Source of the DNA: Acinetobacter sp. Marseille-Q1618
GTDB lineage: Bacteria > Pseudomonadota > Gammaproteobacteria > Pseudomonadales > Moraxellaceae
DNA length: 64,000 bases
NCBI RefSeq assembly: GCF_902809855.1
Contig: NZ_CADDWJ010000002.1
Coordinates: 992,001-1,056,000 of the forward strand
Direction: 5' to 3'
The translations under genes were made by a program, and so were the position numbers. Positions 27,858 through 38,846 of the stretch are shown here, in pieces. The notes beneath the pieces are model-generated. The model saw nothing but the letters and a program-made list of their open reading frames with translations. It did not search any database and was not told the DNA's origin. Within the stretch, counting starts at the first letter, position 1, and the number at the start of each line of letters is the position of its first letter.

Positions 27858-27906
27858 GAGAATGAGAATTGTAATCAAACCTTACTTGGTAATTATTCTC
27901 ATTTGT
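27858..27906 (+). promoter_or_regulatory. Two Fur-box-like operators upstream of feoA
   Basis: Two sites match the 19-base Fur consensus (GATAATGATAATCATTATC). 27858-27876 has about 14 of 19 identities and 27888-27906 about 12-13. They lie 95 to 47 bases before feoA, in the promoter region, and bracket the divergent xerD/feoA spacer. Iron-replete Fur repression of feoAB is the expected outcome. Identities were counted by eye. Confidence 0.65.
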
Positions 27907-27952
27907 ATGTATAATTAATTTAAATACCAGTTTCTTTTTAGGGTCAATTGCA

Positions 27953-28222
27953 GTGCGTTTGTCAGAATTGAAAGTAAAGCAGACTGCTATTATCACTAAG
28001 GTCAATCGAACATTGGCTGATAATACAAGTCAAACCGATCTCGTTGCGAGTCGTTTAGAAACCTTGGGATTTGTGCCAGGCACAACTGTGCAAGTAATTA
28101 CCAAAGGTATTTTTGGTGGTGACCCTATCCTTATTCAAATTGGTTTTACGCGTTTTGCGCTGCGTAAAGTTGAAGCGGAAAAAGTTGAAATTGACTTAAA
28201 CACTGAAGGAGTTCCCGCATGA
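27953..28222 (+). CDS. feoA: FeoA, ferrous iron transport accessory protein
   Basis: FeoA is a small cytoplasmic SH3-like protein of 89 residues required for FeoB function. The fold runs through a core ending in the typical FALRKVEAEKVEID. The start is GTG at 27953 with an AGGG ribosome site ten bases upstream. It overlaps feoB by four bases (ATGA). Fur-like sites lie just upstream. Confidence 0.92.
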   Translation: MRLSELKVKQTAIITKVNRTLADNTSQTDLVASRLETLGFVPGTTVQVITKGIFGGDPILIQIGFTRFALRKVEAEKVEIDLNTEGVPA

Positions 28223-30081
28223 GCGAAACTTTACGTATTGCTTTGGTGGGAAATCCTAACTGCGGTAAAACGTCTTTATTTAACCATCTGACAGGTACAC
28301 GTCAAAAAGTGGCGAACTATGCAGGTGTAACAGTAGAACGTAAGGTCGGTAGTTTTAATTTACCTTCTGGGCGTGCGGTACGTGTATTGGATTTGCCAGG
28401 TACTTATAGTTTAGATGCAACCAGTCCCGATGAAGCAATTACCCGTGACGTAGTATTGGGTAAAATTGCCGAAGAGCAAGCACAAGATGCTTTTTTGTGT
28501 GTGGTCGATGCCACTAACTTAAAACTACATTTGGGCTTGGTCTTGGAAGTCATTGAACAAGGCAAACCCATTTTACTTGTGCTGAACATGATGGACGAAG
28601 CCCGTCGTCGTGGTATGCAAATCAATACTGAAAAGTTATCTCAGCGTTTGGGTATTCCTGTGGTGGAAACGGTCGCAGTGCGTAATGCAGGAATTGAAAA
28701 CCTGATGGCGGCACTGGATCAAGAAAAGTTTCGTAAGCCAAGTACCGAGTTAAGTGATGTTAATTTAACAGGAAGTAATCATGAGAAAGTCACGCAAATC
28801 TTAAAAGATGTGGTGATTTTTGTAGATCATGAAGACAAACGCACTGATAAGCTGGATAAGATTTTTTTACATCCTGTATGGGGTTTGATCACGCTTGCTG
28901 TGATGATGTTCATCGTGTTCCAAGCGGTATTTGCTTGGGCAGCACCATTTATGGACTGGATCGAAGCTTTCTTTGGTTGGTTAGGTGAAACAGTTGGGCA
29001 AGTTATTTCACAGCCATTACTAAATAGTTTGGTTGTGGATGGTGTGATTGCTGGTGCTGGTGGTGTGGTGGTGTTCTTGCCACAAATTTTGATTTTATTC
29101 TTCTTTATCTTAGTCTTAGAAGAGTCTGGTTATTTACCACGAGCGGCTTTCTTGCTTGATAAACTTATGTTTAAAGCGGGGCTAAGTGGTCGTGCATTTA
29201 TTCCTTTACTTTCTAGTTTTGCTTGTGCTGTGCCTGGGATTATGGCAACACGCAGTATTCAAGACCCACGAGATCGTTTAGTTACGATTTTGGTTGCACC
29301 TTTGATGACTTGTTCAGCGCGCTTACCTGTGTATGCGTTGTTGATTGCTGCTTTTATTCCCTCAACGACAGTGTGGGGATTTTTAAATCTACAAGGTTTG
29401 GTGTTGTTTGGCTTGTATATGGCAGGAATTGTCAGTGCATTGCTGGTTGCAACTGTGCTGAAGTTTTTCCAAAAAGACAAATCACAACATGCTTTACTCA
29501 TGGAGTTGCCAAGCTATCGTTTCCCTGATCTGCAAAGTGTTTGGATCGGGCTGCTTGATCGTGCCAAGATTTTCTTAAAACGTGTCGGTGGCATTATCTT
29601 TGCCTTGTCCATTTTACTTTGGTTCTTGTGTACTTTCCCACAACCGCCAGAGGGAGGTACTTTACCTGCGATTGATTATTCATTTGCAGGGATGTTAGGA
29701 CATGTCATGCAACCGATTTTTGCGCCACTCGGTTTTAATTGGCAAATTTGTATTGCATTGATTCCTGCAATGGCAGCACGTGAAGTATTGGTGTCGTCAT
29801 TAGGTGTGGTATATGCCTTGTCAGTAACTGATGAAGATGCAGTGGCAAAAGGCTTAGAAAGTTTGATTACTACAGGTGATTTAAGCTGGTCATTGGCAAC
29901 AGGCTTATCCTTGCTGGTATGGTTTATCTATGCACCACATTGTTTGGCAACTTTGGCAACAGTAAAACGTGAAACAGGTTCATTAAGAACTGTGTTTGGA
30001 ATGACGGTTTATTTGTTTGGTTTGGCGTATTTAATGTCATTTCTTACTTACCAAATTGCGACACGTTATTTCGGCTTATAA
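28219..30081 (+). CDS. feoB: FeoB, ferrous iron transporter with G-protein domain
   Basis: FeoB imports Fe2+ across the inner membrane. The 620-residue protein has an N-terminal GTPase domain with G1 GNPNCGKTSLFN, G3 DLPGTYSL and G4 LNMMD. A helical regulatory segment and about eight or more transmembrane helices in two Gate motifs follow. It is shorter than the E. coli protein (773), mainly after the last membrane segments. Translation is coupled to feoA and it is followed 18 bases later by a small Cys-rich membrane protein. Confidence 0.95.
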   Translation: MSETLRIALVGNPNCGKTSLFNHLTGTRQKVANYAGVTVERKVGSFNLPSGRAVRVLDLPGTYSLDATSPDEAITRDVVLGKIAEEQAQDAFLCVVDATNLKLHLGLVLEVIEQGKPILLVLNMMDEARRRGMQINTEKLSQRLGIPVVETVAVRNAGIENLMAALDQEKFRKPSTELSDVNLTGSNHEKVTQILKDVVIFVDHEDKRTDKLDKIFLHPVWGLITLAVMMFIVFQAVFAWAAPFMDWIEAFFGWLGETVGQVISQPLLNSLVVDGVIAGAGGVVVFLPQILILFFFILVLEESGYLPRAAFLLDKLMFKAGLSGRAFIPLLSSFACAVPGIMATRSIQDPRDRLVTILVAPLMTCSARLPVYALLIAAFIPSTTVWGFLNLQGLVLFGLYMAGIVSALLVATVLKFFQKDKSQHALLMELPSYRFPDLQSVWIGLLDRAKIFLKRVGGIIFALSILLWFLCTFPQPPEGGTLPAIDYSFAGMLGHVMQPIFAPLGFNWQICIALIPAMAAREVLVSSLGVVYALSVTDEDAVAKGLESLITTGDLSWSLATGLSLLVWFIYAPHCLATLATVKRETGSLRTVFGMTVYLFGLAYLMSFLTYQIATRYFGL

Positions 30082-30099
30082 GCGAATAAGGAGCTTGAA

Positions 30100-30351
30100 A
30101 TGGTTGAGTTATTGATTATTACAGCTTTGGTGATTTGGAGTACTATTTTTGTATTTAAAAAAGTATTTCCAAAAACAGCATATAAAGTGTTTATGTGGCT
30201 TTCTCAGGCGTGCAGAGCCAAAGGTTGGACACGTTTAGCCAATTGGTTACAGCCAGCCATGTTAAGTGGTTGTGGCGGCGGTTGTGGATGTTCGAGTAGT
30301 GAACCTGAAGCACCGAAAAAAGTGGAAGTCCAAGCGGTTAAATGGAAATAA
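30100..30351 (+). CDS. Small Cys-rich FeoB-associated membrane protein
   Basis: This 83-residue protein has one N-terminal transmembrane helix (about residues 3-19) and a basic juxtamembrane segment. A Cys cluster follows in the run GCGGGCGCSSS near residues 57-67, with one more Cys at about 38. It occupies the position of FeoC in the operon but lacks FeoC's winged helix. It resembles the small Cys-rich proteins that accompany FeoB in other phyla. A role in iron delivery or FeoB regulation is inferred from position only. A GGAG ribosome site and a terminator (30369-30398) frame it. Confidence 0.75.
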   Translation: MVELLIITALVIWSTIFVFKKVFPKTAYKVFMWLSQACRAKGWTRLANWLQPAMLSGCGGGCGCSSSEPEAPKKVEVQAVKWK

Positions 30352-30368
30352 AAAGTTAAATTTTCTAG

Positions 30369-30398
30369 AAAGCCATTCTGATCGTAGAGTGGCTTTTT
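30369..30398 (+). terminator. Rho-independent terminator of feoAB operon
   Basis: AAAGCCATTCT (30369-30379) pairs with AGAGTGGCTTT (one G-T pair) around a GATCGT loop, followed by T residues. Confidence 0.85.
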
Positions 30399-30428
30399 GT
30401 TTTATATGACTGTTTTTTTACGCACTGA

Positions 30429-31874
<1,446 letters not shown>

Positions 31875-31895
31875 AAAAATCATAAGGATAACAGT

Positions 31896-33092
31896 ATGGC
31901 TGGGTTAGCTCAGACAACGGTCAGTAAAATTACTGAGGTATTTGAACGTTGGACTCCTAAACTTCCAACCGAAATTACACCTCGAAATGTACTTATTTTC
32001 TGCGTCATTTCATTGTTGTGTATTGGTACAGTGATGGTCGCTTCGGCATCTATGCCTTATGCAGAGCGGATGCATGAAGCACCGTTTCATTATGTGATTC
32101 GTCATGCGATTTCGATTGTGGTCGCAGCAGTGGCTGCACTTTGTGTATATCGTGTCTCACTGAATGTTTGGTTTAACAACACTTTTCCCTTATGGCTGAT
32201 TACGATTGCATTGTTACTTGCCGTATTAGTGGTTGGACGAGAGGTGAATGGTTCAACCCGATGGATCAGTATCGGTGGCTTTAGTTTGCAAGCCACAGAG
32301 ATTGCTAAAGTGATGATGGCAATTTTTACCGCTGATTATGTGGTACGTCGTGCTGAAGAAGTGAGAAACAACATTAAAGGCTTGATTCGTTTAGGGATCA
32401 TCATGCTCCTCACTGTAGGTTTAATTATCGCTGAGCCAGATTTAGGGGCAACGGTGGTGATTGCGGTGTCGATGCTTGGTGTATTCTTTTTGGCGGGTGC
32501 ACCATTAATCCAATTCGGGATTGCTTTTGGTGCGATTGTTGGCGCATTTGTGTTCCTGATTATCTTTGAGCCTTATCGTTATGAACGACTAATGTCATTT
32601 TCTAACCCTTGGGCAGACCCATTAGGTACAGGTTATCAGCTTTCCAATGCCTTGATGGCATTTGGTCGAGGGGAATGGACTGGGGTTGGTTTAGGACACA
32701 GTATCCAAAAAATGTCGTATTTACCTGAAGCACATACTGACTTTATGTTGGCAATTTTAGGTGAAGAGTTTGGTTTCTTTGGTATTGCCACAGTTTTGGT
32801 TTTATCGTTTGGTATGCTGTTTTGTTGTATCCGTATTGCGCATCGTGCCCTGAAACATCAATATCTACGTGCGGGTTATTTGGCGTATGGGATTAGCATC
32901 ATTTTCTTATTGCAGATTTTGGTCAATGCAGGCATGAACATGGGCATGTTACCTACCAAAGGTCTTACCTTGCCATTTATTAGTTATGGGGGGTCATCTT
33001 TGATTATGTGTGCGGTGATGATCAGTTTAATGTTAAAAATTGATGCCACAACACAGCAGACAAATCCTGCGCGAGAACAATCGAGTTTTTAA
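31896..33092 (+). CDS. ftsW: FtsW, peptidoglycan glycosyltransferase of the divisome
   Basis: FtsW is a SEDS-family polymerase that works with PBP3 (FtsI) at the septum. It is 398 residues with ten transmembrane helices. The SEDS signatures are present: VNGSTRWISIGGF, AEPDLGATVV (the catalytic-site aspartate region), LPEAHTDFM and LPFISYGGSSL. A roughly 30-residue cytoplasmic N-terminus precedes the first helix. The murD-ftsW pair is kept but murG and murC are not adjacent. A strong bidirectional terminator follows. Confidence 0.95.
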   Translation: MAGLAQTTVSKITEVFERWTPKLPTEITPRNVLIFCVISLLCIGTVMVASASMPYAERMHEAPFHYVIRHAISIVVAAVAALCVYRVSLNVWFNNTFPLWLITIALLLAVLVVGREVNGSTRWISIGGFSLQATEIAKVMMAIFTADYVVRRAEEVRNNIKGLIRLGIIMLLTVGLIIAEPDLGATVVIAVSMLGVFFLAGAPLIQFGIAFGAIVGAFVFLIIFEPYRYERLMSFSNPWADPLGTGYQLSNALMAFGRGEWTGVGLGHSIQKMSYLPEAHTDFMLAILGEEFGFFGIATVLVLSFGMLFCCIRIAHRALKHQYLRAGYLAYGISIIFLLQILVNAGMNMGMLPTKGLTLPFISYGGSSLIMCAVMISLMLKIDATTQQTNPAREQSSF

Positions 33093-33114
33093 ATTTTTAC
33101 TTAAACTTTGCTTT

Positions 33115-33153
33115 AAAAATGGTGCGATGACTTAATGGTTTAGCACCATTTTT
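33115..33153. terminator. Bidirectional terminator between ftsW and the convergent zinc-ribbon gene
   Basis: AAAAATGGTGC (33115-33125) pairs perfectly with GCACCATTTTT (33143-33153). T-runs flank it in both directions. The last codons and stop of the minus-strand zinc-ribbon gene lie inside the hairpin. Confidence 0.85.
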
Positions 33154-33386
33154 GGCATATGCGTACCACAATTTAAACATACCACAGCACTTTCTCTTGG
33201 TTTGGATACTGGAAAAAGTTTAATAAAAAATAATGAAAAATAATTACGCTGCGTTTTAATTTCATAAGCACTGCGCGTTTTACAAATCGGGCAGACAAAT
33301 TGCCCTTGATCCGTTTTAACAGTTTTCGGTGATATTCCAAAAATAAACAACATAAAAATGCTCAAATAAAAACAAGATACGATCAA
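33132..33386 (-). CDS. Small membrane-anchored zinc-ribbon protein
   Basis: This 84-residue protein has an N-terminal hydrophobic segment (about 3-18). Two Cys pairs, CPIC and CLNC, about 38 residues apart, can form a zinc ribbon. The spacer contains a second hydrophobic patch (NYFSLFFIKLFPV). I do not know a specific function. The start is TTG at 33386 or ATG at 33353; the latter would shorten the membrane segment. Its final codons form part of the terminator stem shared with ftsW. It lies 39 bases downstream of gluQ on the same strand. Confidence 0.65.
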   Translation of the reverse strand: MIVSCFYLSIFMLFIFGISPKTVKTDQGQFVCPICKTRSAYEIKTQRNYFSLFFIKLFPVSKPRESAVVCLNCGTHMPKMVLNH

Positions 33387-33425
33387 TATAATGGATTGTT
33401 CTTGATTAAAACCAGTTAATCCATG

Positions 33426-34361
33426 TTACTGAAAAGTCCCTTGAATCTGTGTACCTTTGGGAATACGTTGAATATCCCATTGCGCGACTGCCTGAACCAA
33501 CATTTTATGTGGCTGATCTAGATCTACAGGGAGTTGCCCCAGTGCTAAAATCGCTTGTCTAAGCAGTTGTGGCGCATATTGAATATCAAGCGCATGTGCT
33601 AAGTTTTGCTTAGAGAGTTTTTGCCCTTGATCATTCATAGCAAGTGGAAGATGCATATAACTCAGTTGAGGATAACCCAGTAACTCTCCGAGCCAAATTT
33701 GTCGTTCAGTATTATCTAGAAGGTCTGCGCCACGCACGACATGCGTTATGCCTTGCAAATAATCATCAACCACTACAGCGAGCTGATAATTAATAATACC
33801 ATCTCTACGTTTGAGTACAAAGTCACCAAGCGCATGGTGTAAGTTGGCACAGTGTAGTCCTTGCAAACGATCATGAAAGCAAATGTTTTGATCTGTGACT
33901 TTTACACGAATGGCTTGATTTTCAAAATTTAAAGCTTTATTTCGACAAGTGCCTGAATAGATATGATTTGAACCCAATATTTTTCGGGTACATTCACAGG
34001 CATAGACGAGATTTTTTTGTTTGAGTTGTTGAATGACATCGTGGTAAATGTCTAAACGATCTTTTTGATAAATGATCTCAACATCGGATTCAAGCTCAAA
34101 AGCATCTAAGCAGTCAAGAATATGTTGTTCGCTATTGGGATAGATTCGAGGAAGATCAGTATCTTCGATCCGTACGATCCACTGACCGTGGTGTGCTTTG
34201 GCATCACAATAACTGGCAACTGCAGTAATTAAAGAGCCAAAATGCAAAGGGCCGGTTGGCGATGGCGCAAACCGACCTGAGTATGCCTTCCTTTTATCCC
34301 TCTCCTTTAATAAAGGATGAGAGGGATCCCCTCGCAAGAGGGGAGGATTTTTAGATAACAC
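33426..34361 (-). CDS. gluQ: Glutamyl-Q tRNA(Asp) synthetase
   Basis: GluQ-RS activates glutamate and attaches it to queuosine at position 34 of tRNA-Asp. It resembles the catalytic half of GluRS. The class-I HIGH-like run is FAPSPTGPLHFGSL, followed by the zinc-site cysteines (ACECTRK…GTCRNK) and the KMSKS-like QKLSKQ. The dksA-gluQ order is conserved. The start is unclear: no ATG precedes the conserved core. The frame begins with GTG at 34361, five bases after the dksA stop, or with TTG at 34337. Both lie in or next to a repeat-like double palindrome (34297-34348) that encodes an unusual 25-residue N-terminus. Confidence 0.88.
   Translation of the reverse strand: MLSKNPPLLRGDPSHPLLKERDKRKAYSGRFAPSPTGPLHFGSLITAVASYCDAKAHHGQWIVRIEDTDLPRIYPNSEQHILDCLDAFELESDVEIIYQKDRLDIYHDVIQQLKQKNLVYACECTRKILGSNHIYSGTCRNKALNFENQAIRVKVTDQNICFHDRLQGLHCANLHHALGDFVLKRRDGIINYQLAVVVDDYLQGITHVVRGADLLDNTERQIWLGELLGYPQLSYMHLPLAMNDQGQKLSKQNLAHALDIQYAPQLLRQAILALGQLPVDLDQPHKMLVQAVAQWDIQRIPKGTQIQGTFQ
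34297..34348. repeat. REP-like double palindrome across the 5' end of gluQ
   Basis: Two adjacent hairpins lie between dksA and the conserved start of gluQ: CCCCTC-GCAA-GAGGGG (34328-34343) and an inverted repeat with arms TCCCTCTCCTTTA and TAAAGGATGAGAGGGA. The layout (G/C-rich paired palindromes in a compact intercistronic gap) matches repetitive extragenic elements common in Moraxellaceae. Here it is in frame with gluQ. Confidence 0.6.
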
Positions 34362-34365
34362 AGTA

Positions 34366-34893
34366 TTAACCGTTATTTTGCTTCTCTTTGATCTCAGCAA
34401 GCGTTTTACAGTCGATACATAAAGTTGCAGTTGGACGTGCTTCCAAACGACGTAAACCAATTTCGATACCACAAGTTTCACAGAAACCATAGTCATCATT
34501 TTTGATTGCTTCGATTGATTGCTCGATTTTACGAATCAATTTACGTTCACGGTCACGTGTACGTAATTCAATTGCAAACTCTTCTTCTTGCGTTGCACGG
34601 TCATTTACATCAGGCAGAGAAGAAGACTCATCTTGCATGGTGTTTAAAGTACGATCCACTTCAGACATGAGCTCTGCTTTCCACGCTTGTAGAATGCTGC
34701 GGAAATGCTCAAGTTGTCCCTCAGACATGTATTCTTCATTTTTCTTAGGCTGATAAGGCTCAATACCAAAAAGGCTTGCAGTGCTACCGCCTTCAGTTGC
34801 TTTTGGCTTGGTTTTACGTACACGTTTTACAGACTTTTCGTCTAAAACATCAGTTTGTTCGTCCAAGACTGGATTTTGGTTGTCATTCGCCAT
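34366..34893 (-). CDS. dksA: DksA, RNA polymerase-binding transcription factor
   Basis: DksA binds the secondary channel of RNA polymerase and, with ppGpp, adjusts rRNA and amino-acid promoters. It is 175 residues. A charged N-terminal extension of about 35 residues precedes a coiled coil with the conserved acidic tip (DVNDRATQEEEFAIELR). The zinc finger is CETC with CIDC. The ATG at 34893 is preferred to 34902 because GAGGA abuts the upstream ATG but stands nine bases from this one. gluQ follows four bases after the stop. Confidence 0.95.
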   Translation of the reverse strand: MANDNQNPVLDEQTDVLDEKSVKRVRKTKPKATEGGSTASLFGIEPYQPKKNEEYMSEGQLEHFRSILQAWKAELMSEVDRTLNTMQDESSSLPDVNDRATQEEEFAIELRTRDRERKLIRKIEQSIEAIKNDDYGFCETCGIEIGLRRLEARPTATLCIDCKTLAEIKEKQNNG

Positions 34894-34966
34894 AAAGGGC
34901 ATTCCTCATCATATACGTATGTTTATACGTAAAAAATATGGTGATATGCAAGTATTTTTATCGCTA

Positions 34967-34987
34967 CCGATAGAATGCTGCTATCGG
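34967..34987. other. Hairpin in the dksA upstream region
   Basis: CCGATAG (34967-34973) pairs perfectly with CTATCGG (34981-34987) over a 7-base loop. It lies between the end of cpdA and dksA on the minus strand. There is no T-run, so it may be an operator or a weak terminator for cpdA. Confidence 0.4.
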
Positions 34988-35101
34988 GGGTCGTCATCAT
35001 ATAGACTTTTTCACAAAGATGAAAGCAGTGAAGTTTTCAATTTTGTGCTCAAACTTCCTTAGAGGAGGAATAACTTAAAGCAAAACAACTAAAATGAAAA
35101 G

Positions 35102-35911
35102 CTAATAACCTGAAATTTCGCTATTTATACTTTGATTATAGTCTTTTAGGCGATAAACAGCAGTCTCAATTTGCCCATCGGATTTTAAATGTAAATAACG
35201 GTAACCAGGTGCAAGATCATCTAAAGCAAAGTCATCACTACGCGGTTTAAATTGAGCACATGTTGCAGGTACCGATAAAAATGCAATATTTTCCCAAAGT
35301 ACTTTTGATTCTTGATGTACATGCCCAAACAATACGGCTTTAATATTTGTAAATTGTGACAAAAGAAGGGTCAGTTGTTCGGTATTTTTAAGTTTATGTT
35401 GATCAATCCACTGTGACTTCATTTCAAATGGATGGTGATGGCATGCCAAAATCACAAATTTATCTTGAACAGTATTGAGGATTTTTTCTAAATGGATCAA
35501 TTGTTCAGACTGAATCCAACCATCAACTTGATGCTTTACTGCACTATTTAGCAAAATTAAGCACCAGTCACCTAAATCCACCACAGTCGGCTCTGGATGA
35601 GGATTTAAAAAAGGAAATAAAGCCAAATCATCATGATTGCCTGGAATTTGAAAAAAAGGAATACCTAGGCTTTGCATATAGCTTTGATAACGTTGATAAG
35701 TTTCAACAGTTGCTTGCTGTGCAACATCACCTGTATGCAAAATCGCATCAATATGTGAATGTTCTTGTAATATTTGTGTGATAACGGCATGAAAGTTTTG
35801 CTCGGGATTGATTCCAATAAAACTGTCATTTGGGTCAGTCATGAGATGGGTGTCTGAAATCTGAATAATAATAGGATTGTTAAGATTTGAGATAACCTGA
35901 TGGGCTGACAT
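35102..35911 (-). CDS. cpdA: CpdA, 3',5'-cyclic AMP phosphodiesterase
   Basis: CpdA hydrolyses cAMP and so tunes Vfr/CRP-type regulation. It is 269 residues, a metallophosphoesterase with all metal motifs in order: ISDTHL, HTGDVAQ, PGNHDD, ACHHHP and GHVHQE. It starts nine bases after the nudF stop, with an AGGAGA ribosome site inside that gap, so nudF-cpdA is an operon as in E. coli and relatives. Confidence 0.9.
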   Translation of the reverse strand: MSAHQVISNLNNPIIIQISDTHLMTDPNDSFIGINPEQNFHAVITQILQEHSHIDAILHTGDVAQQATVETYQRYQSYMQSLGIPFFQIPGNHDDLALFPFLNPHPEPTVVDLGDWCLILLNSAVKHQVDGWIQSEQLIHLEKILNTVQDKFVILACHHHPFEMKSQWIDQHKLKNTEQLTLLLSQFTNIKAVLFGHVHQESKVLWENIAFLSVPATCAQFKPRSDDFALDDLAPGYRYLHLKSDGQIETAVYRLKDYNQSINSEISGY

Positions 35912-35920
35912 GGTGATCTC

Positions 35921-36541
35921 CTAAGTAATATCTAGCGATGCAATATGCTGTTTTAGCCACTGCAACGCAATAATAATGGGGGCATTGCGTAAACGTGAAC
36001 CTGCAAGTAACTCATCCAAAACTGCATACTCTAAAATGTGTAATTGGATATTTTCACCTTCATCAGCAACACCAAATACTCCCCCTGTTTCTGGTAAAAT
36101 GGCTTGTGCGGTATATAAATGAAAAATCTCATCACATGCACCAGCGGATGGATAAAAACTAAAAATATGCTGTAACTGTTTAAGCTCGCAGCCTGATTCT
36201 TCTAAACTTTCTCTACGAACACAGCTTTCAGGTGATTCATCACCATCTAATACCCCAGCGATCACTTCGAGTTGCCAAGGTGAGATCGCATCATCTACAG
36301 CACCTACACGAAACTGTTCAATCAAAGCAAACTTTTGTTGTAAGTCACTATAAATCAATACACCTGCAGCTTGTTTGCGCTGGATGAGTTCCCGCTGAAT
36401 GACTGAGGTATATTCAGTTTGATTAAATAAACGATGTCTTAAGCTGACTTTTTCGACCTGAATAAAGCCAGAATAAAGAATTTTACGTGACTGAACTTCG
36501 ACATCTTGGTGTGAATAAGTTGCGTGTTGGATAATATTCAT
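35921..36541 (-). CDS. nudF: ADP-ribose pyrophosphatase (Nudix)
   Basis: This Nudix hydrolase cleaves ADP-ribose to AMP and ribose-5-phosphate. It is 206 residues. The Nudix box is complete (GVLDGDESPESCVRRE followed by SLEESG). The preceding YSDLQQKFALIEQFRVGA and following YPSAGACDEIFHLY are typical of the ADP-ribose branch. It forms an operon with cpdA. thiC lies 78 bases further upstream on the same strand with its own riboswitch. Confidence 0.9.
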   Translation of the reverse strand: MNIIQHATYSHQDVEVQSRKILYSGFIQVEKVSLRHRLFNQTEYTSVIQRELIQRKQAAGVLIYSDLQQKFALIEQFRVGAVDDAISPWQLEVIAGVLDGDESPESCVRRESLEESGCELKQLQHIFSFYPSAGACDEIFHLYTAQAILPETGGVFGVADEGENIQLHILEYAVLDELLAGSRLRNAPIIIALQWLKQHIASLDIT

Positions 36542-36619
36542 GAATCAGGGTTAGGATGAAACATAGTCGTTCCATCCTAACGGAGAATTGATTAAAGACA
36601 AATCATTTTTTAACTGAAT

Positions 36620-38632
<2,013 letters not shown>

Positions 38633-38638
38633 TTAGAT

Positions 38639-38757
38639 GCTTGATTCCTACGCAGGTCTTAACCTGATCAGGTTCAACGGTACTTAGATTTAAATTTTGG
38701 CAAGGAGATGCAAAATTGATCTAATCTCAGCGAGAAATTACTCGCGCTCCGTCAAGC
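38639..38757 (-). promoter_or_regulatory. TPP riboswitch (THI element) upstream of thiC
   Basis: Read on the minus strand, the conserved TPP aptamer parts are all present in order: P1 strand GCTTGA, CGCTGAGA, GTTGAACCTGATCAGGTT, GACCTGCGTAGGAA, and the closing TCAAGC. An extra P3a helix with AAATTTTGG arms lies in the middle. It lies about 120 bases upstream of the thiC ATG. No T-run terminator follows, so control is probably at translation or by Rho. Confidence 0.93.
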
Positions 38758-38846
38758 GATATACAGATACTAACATGAACAGACTGAAATAGTGCTGAAT
38801 GTTGTATCAAATTACTTTAAGTCAAAATCCGCCAAAGTATTTTATT

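Noticed and set aside
34781..35062. 93-codon plus-strand frame upstream of and antisense to dksA
   Set aside because: Most of it is the complement of dksA and its upstream region. It has no ribosome site and no recognisable composition.
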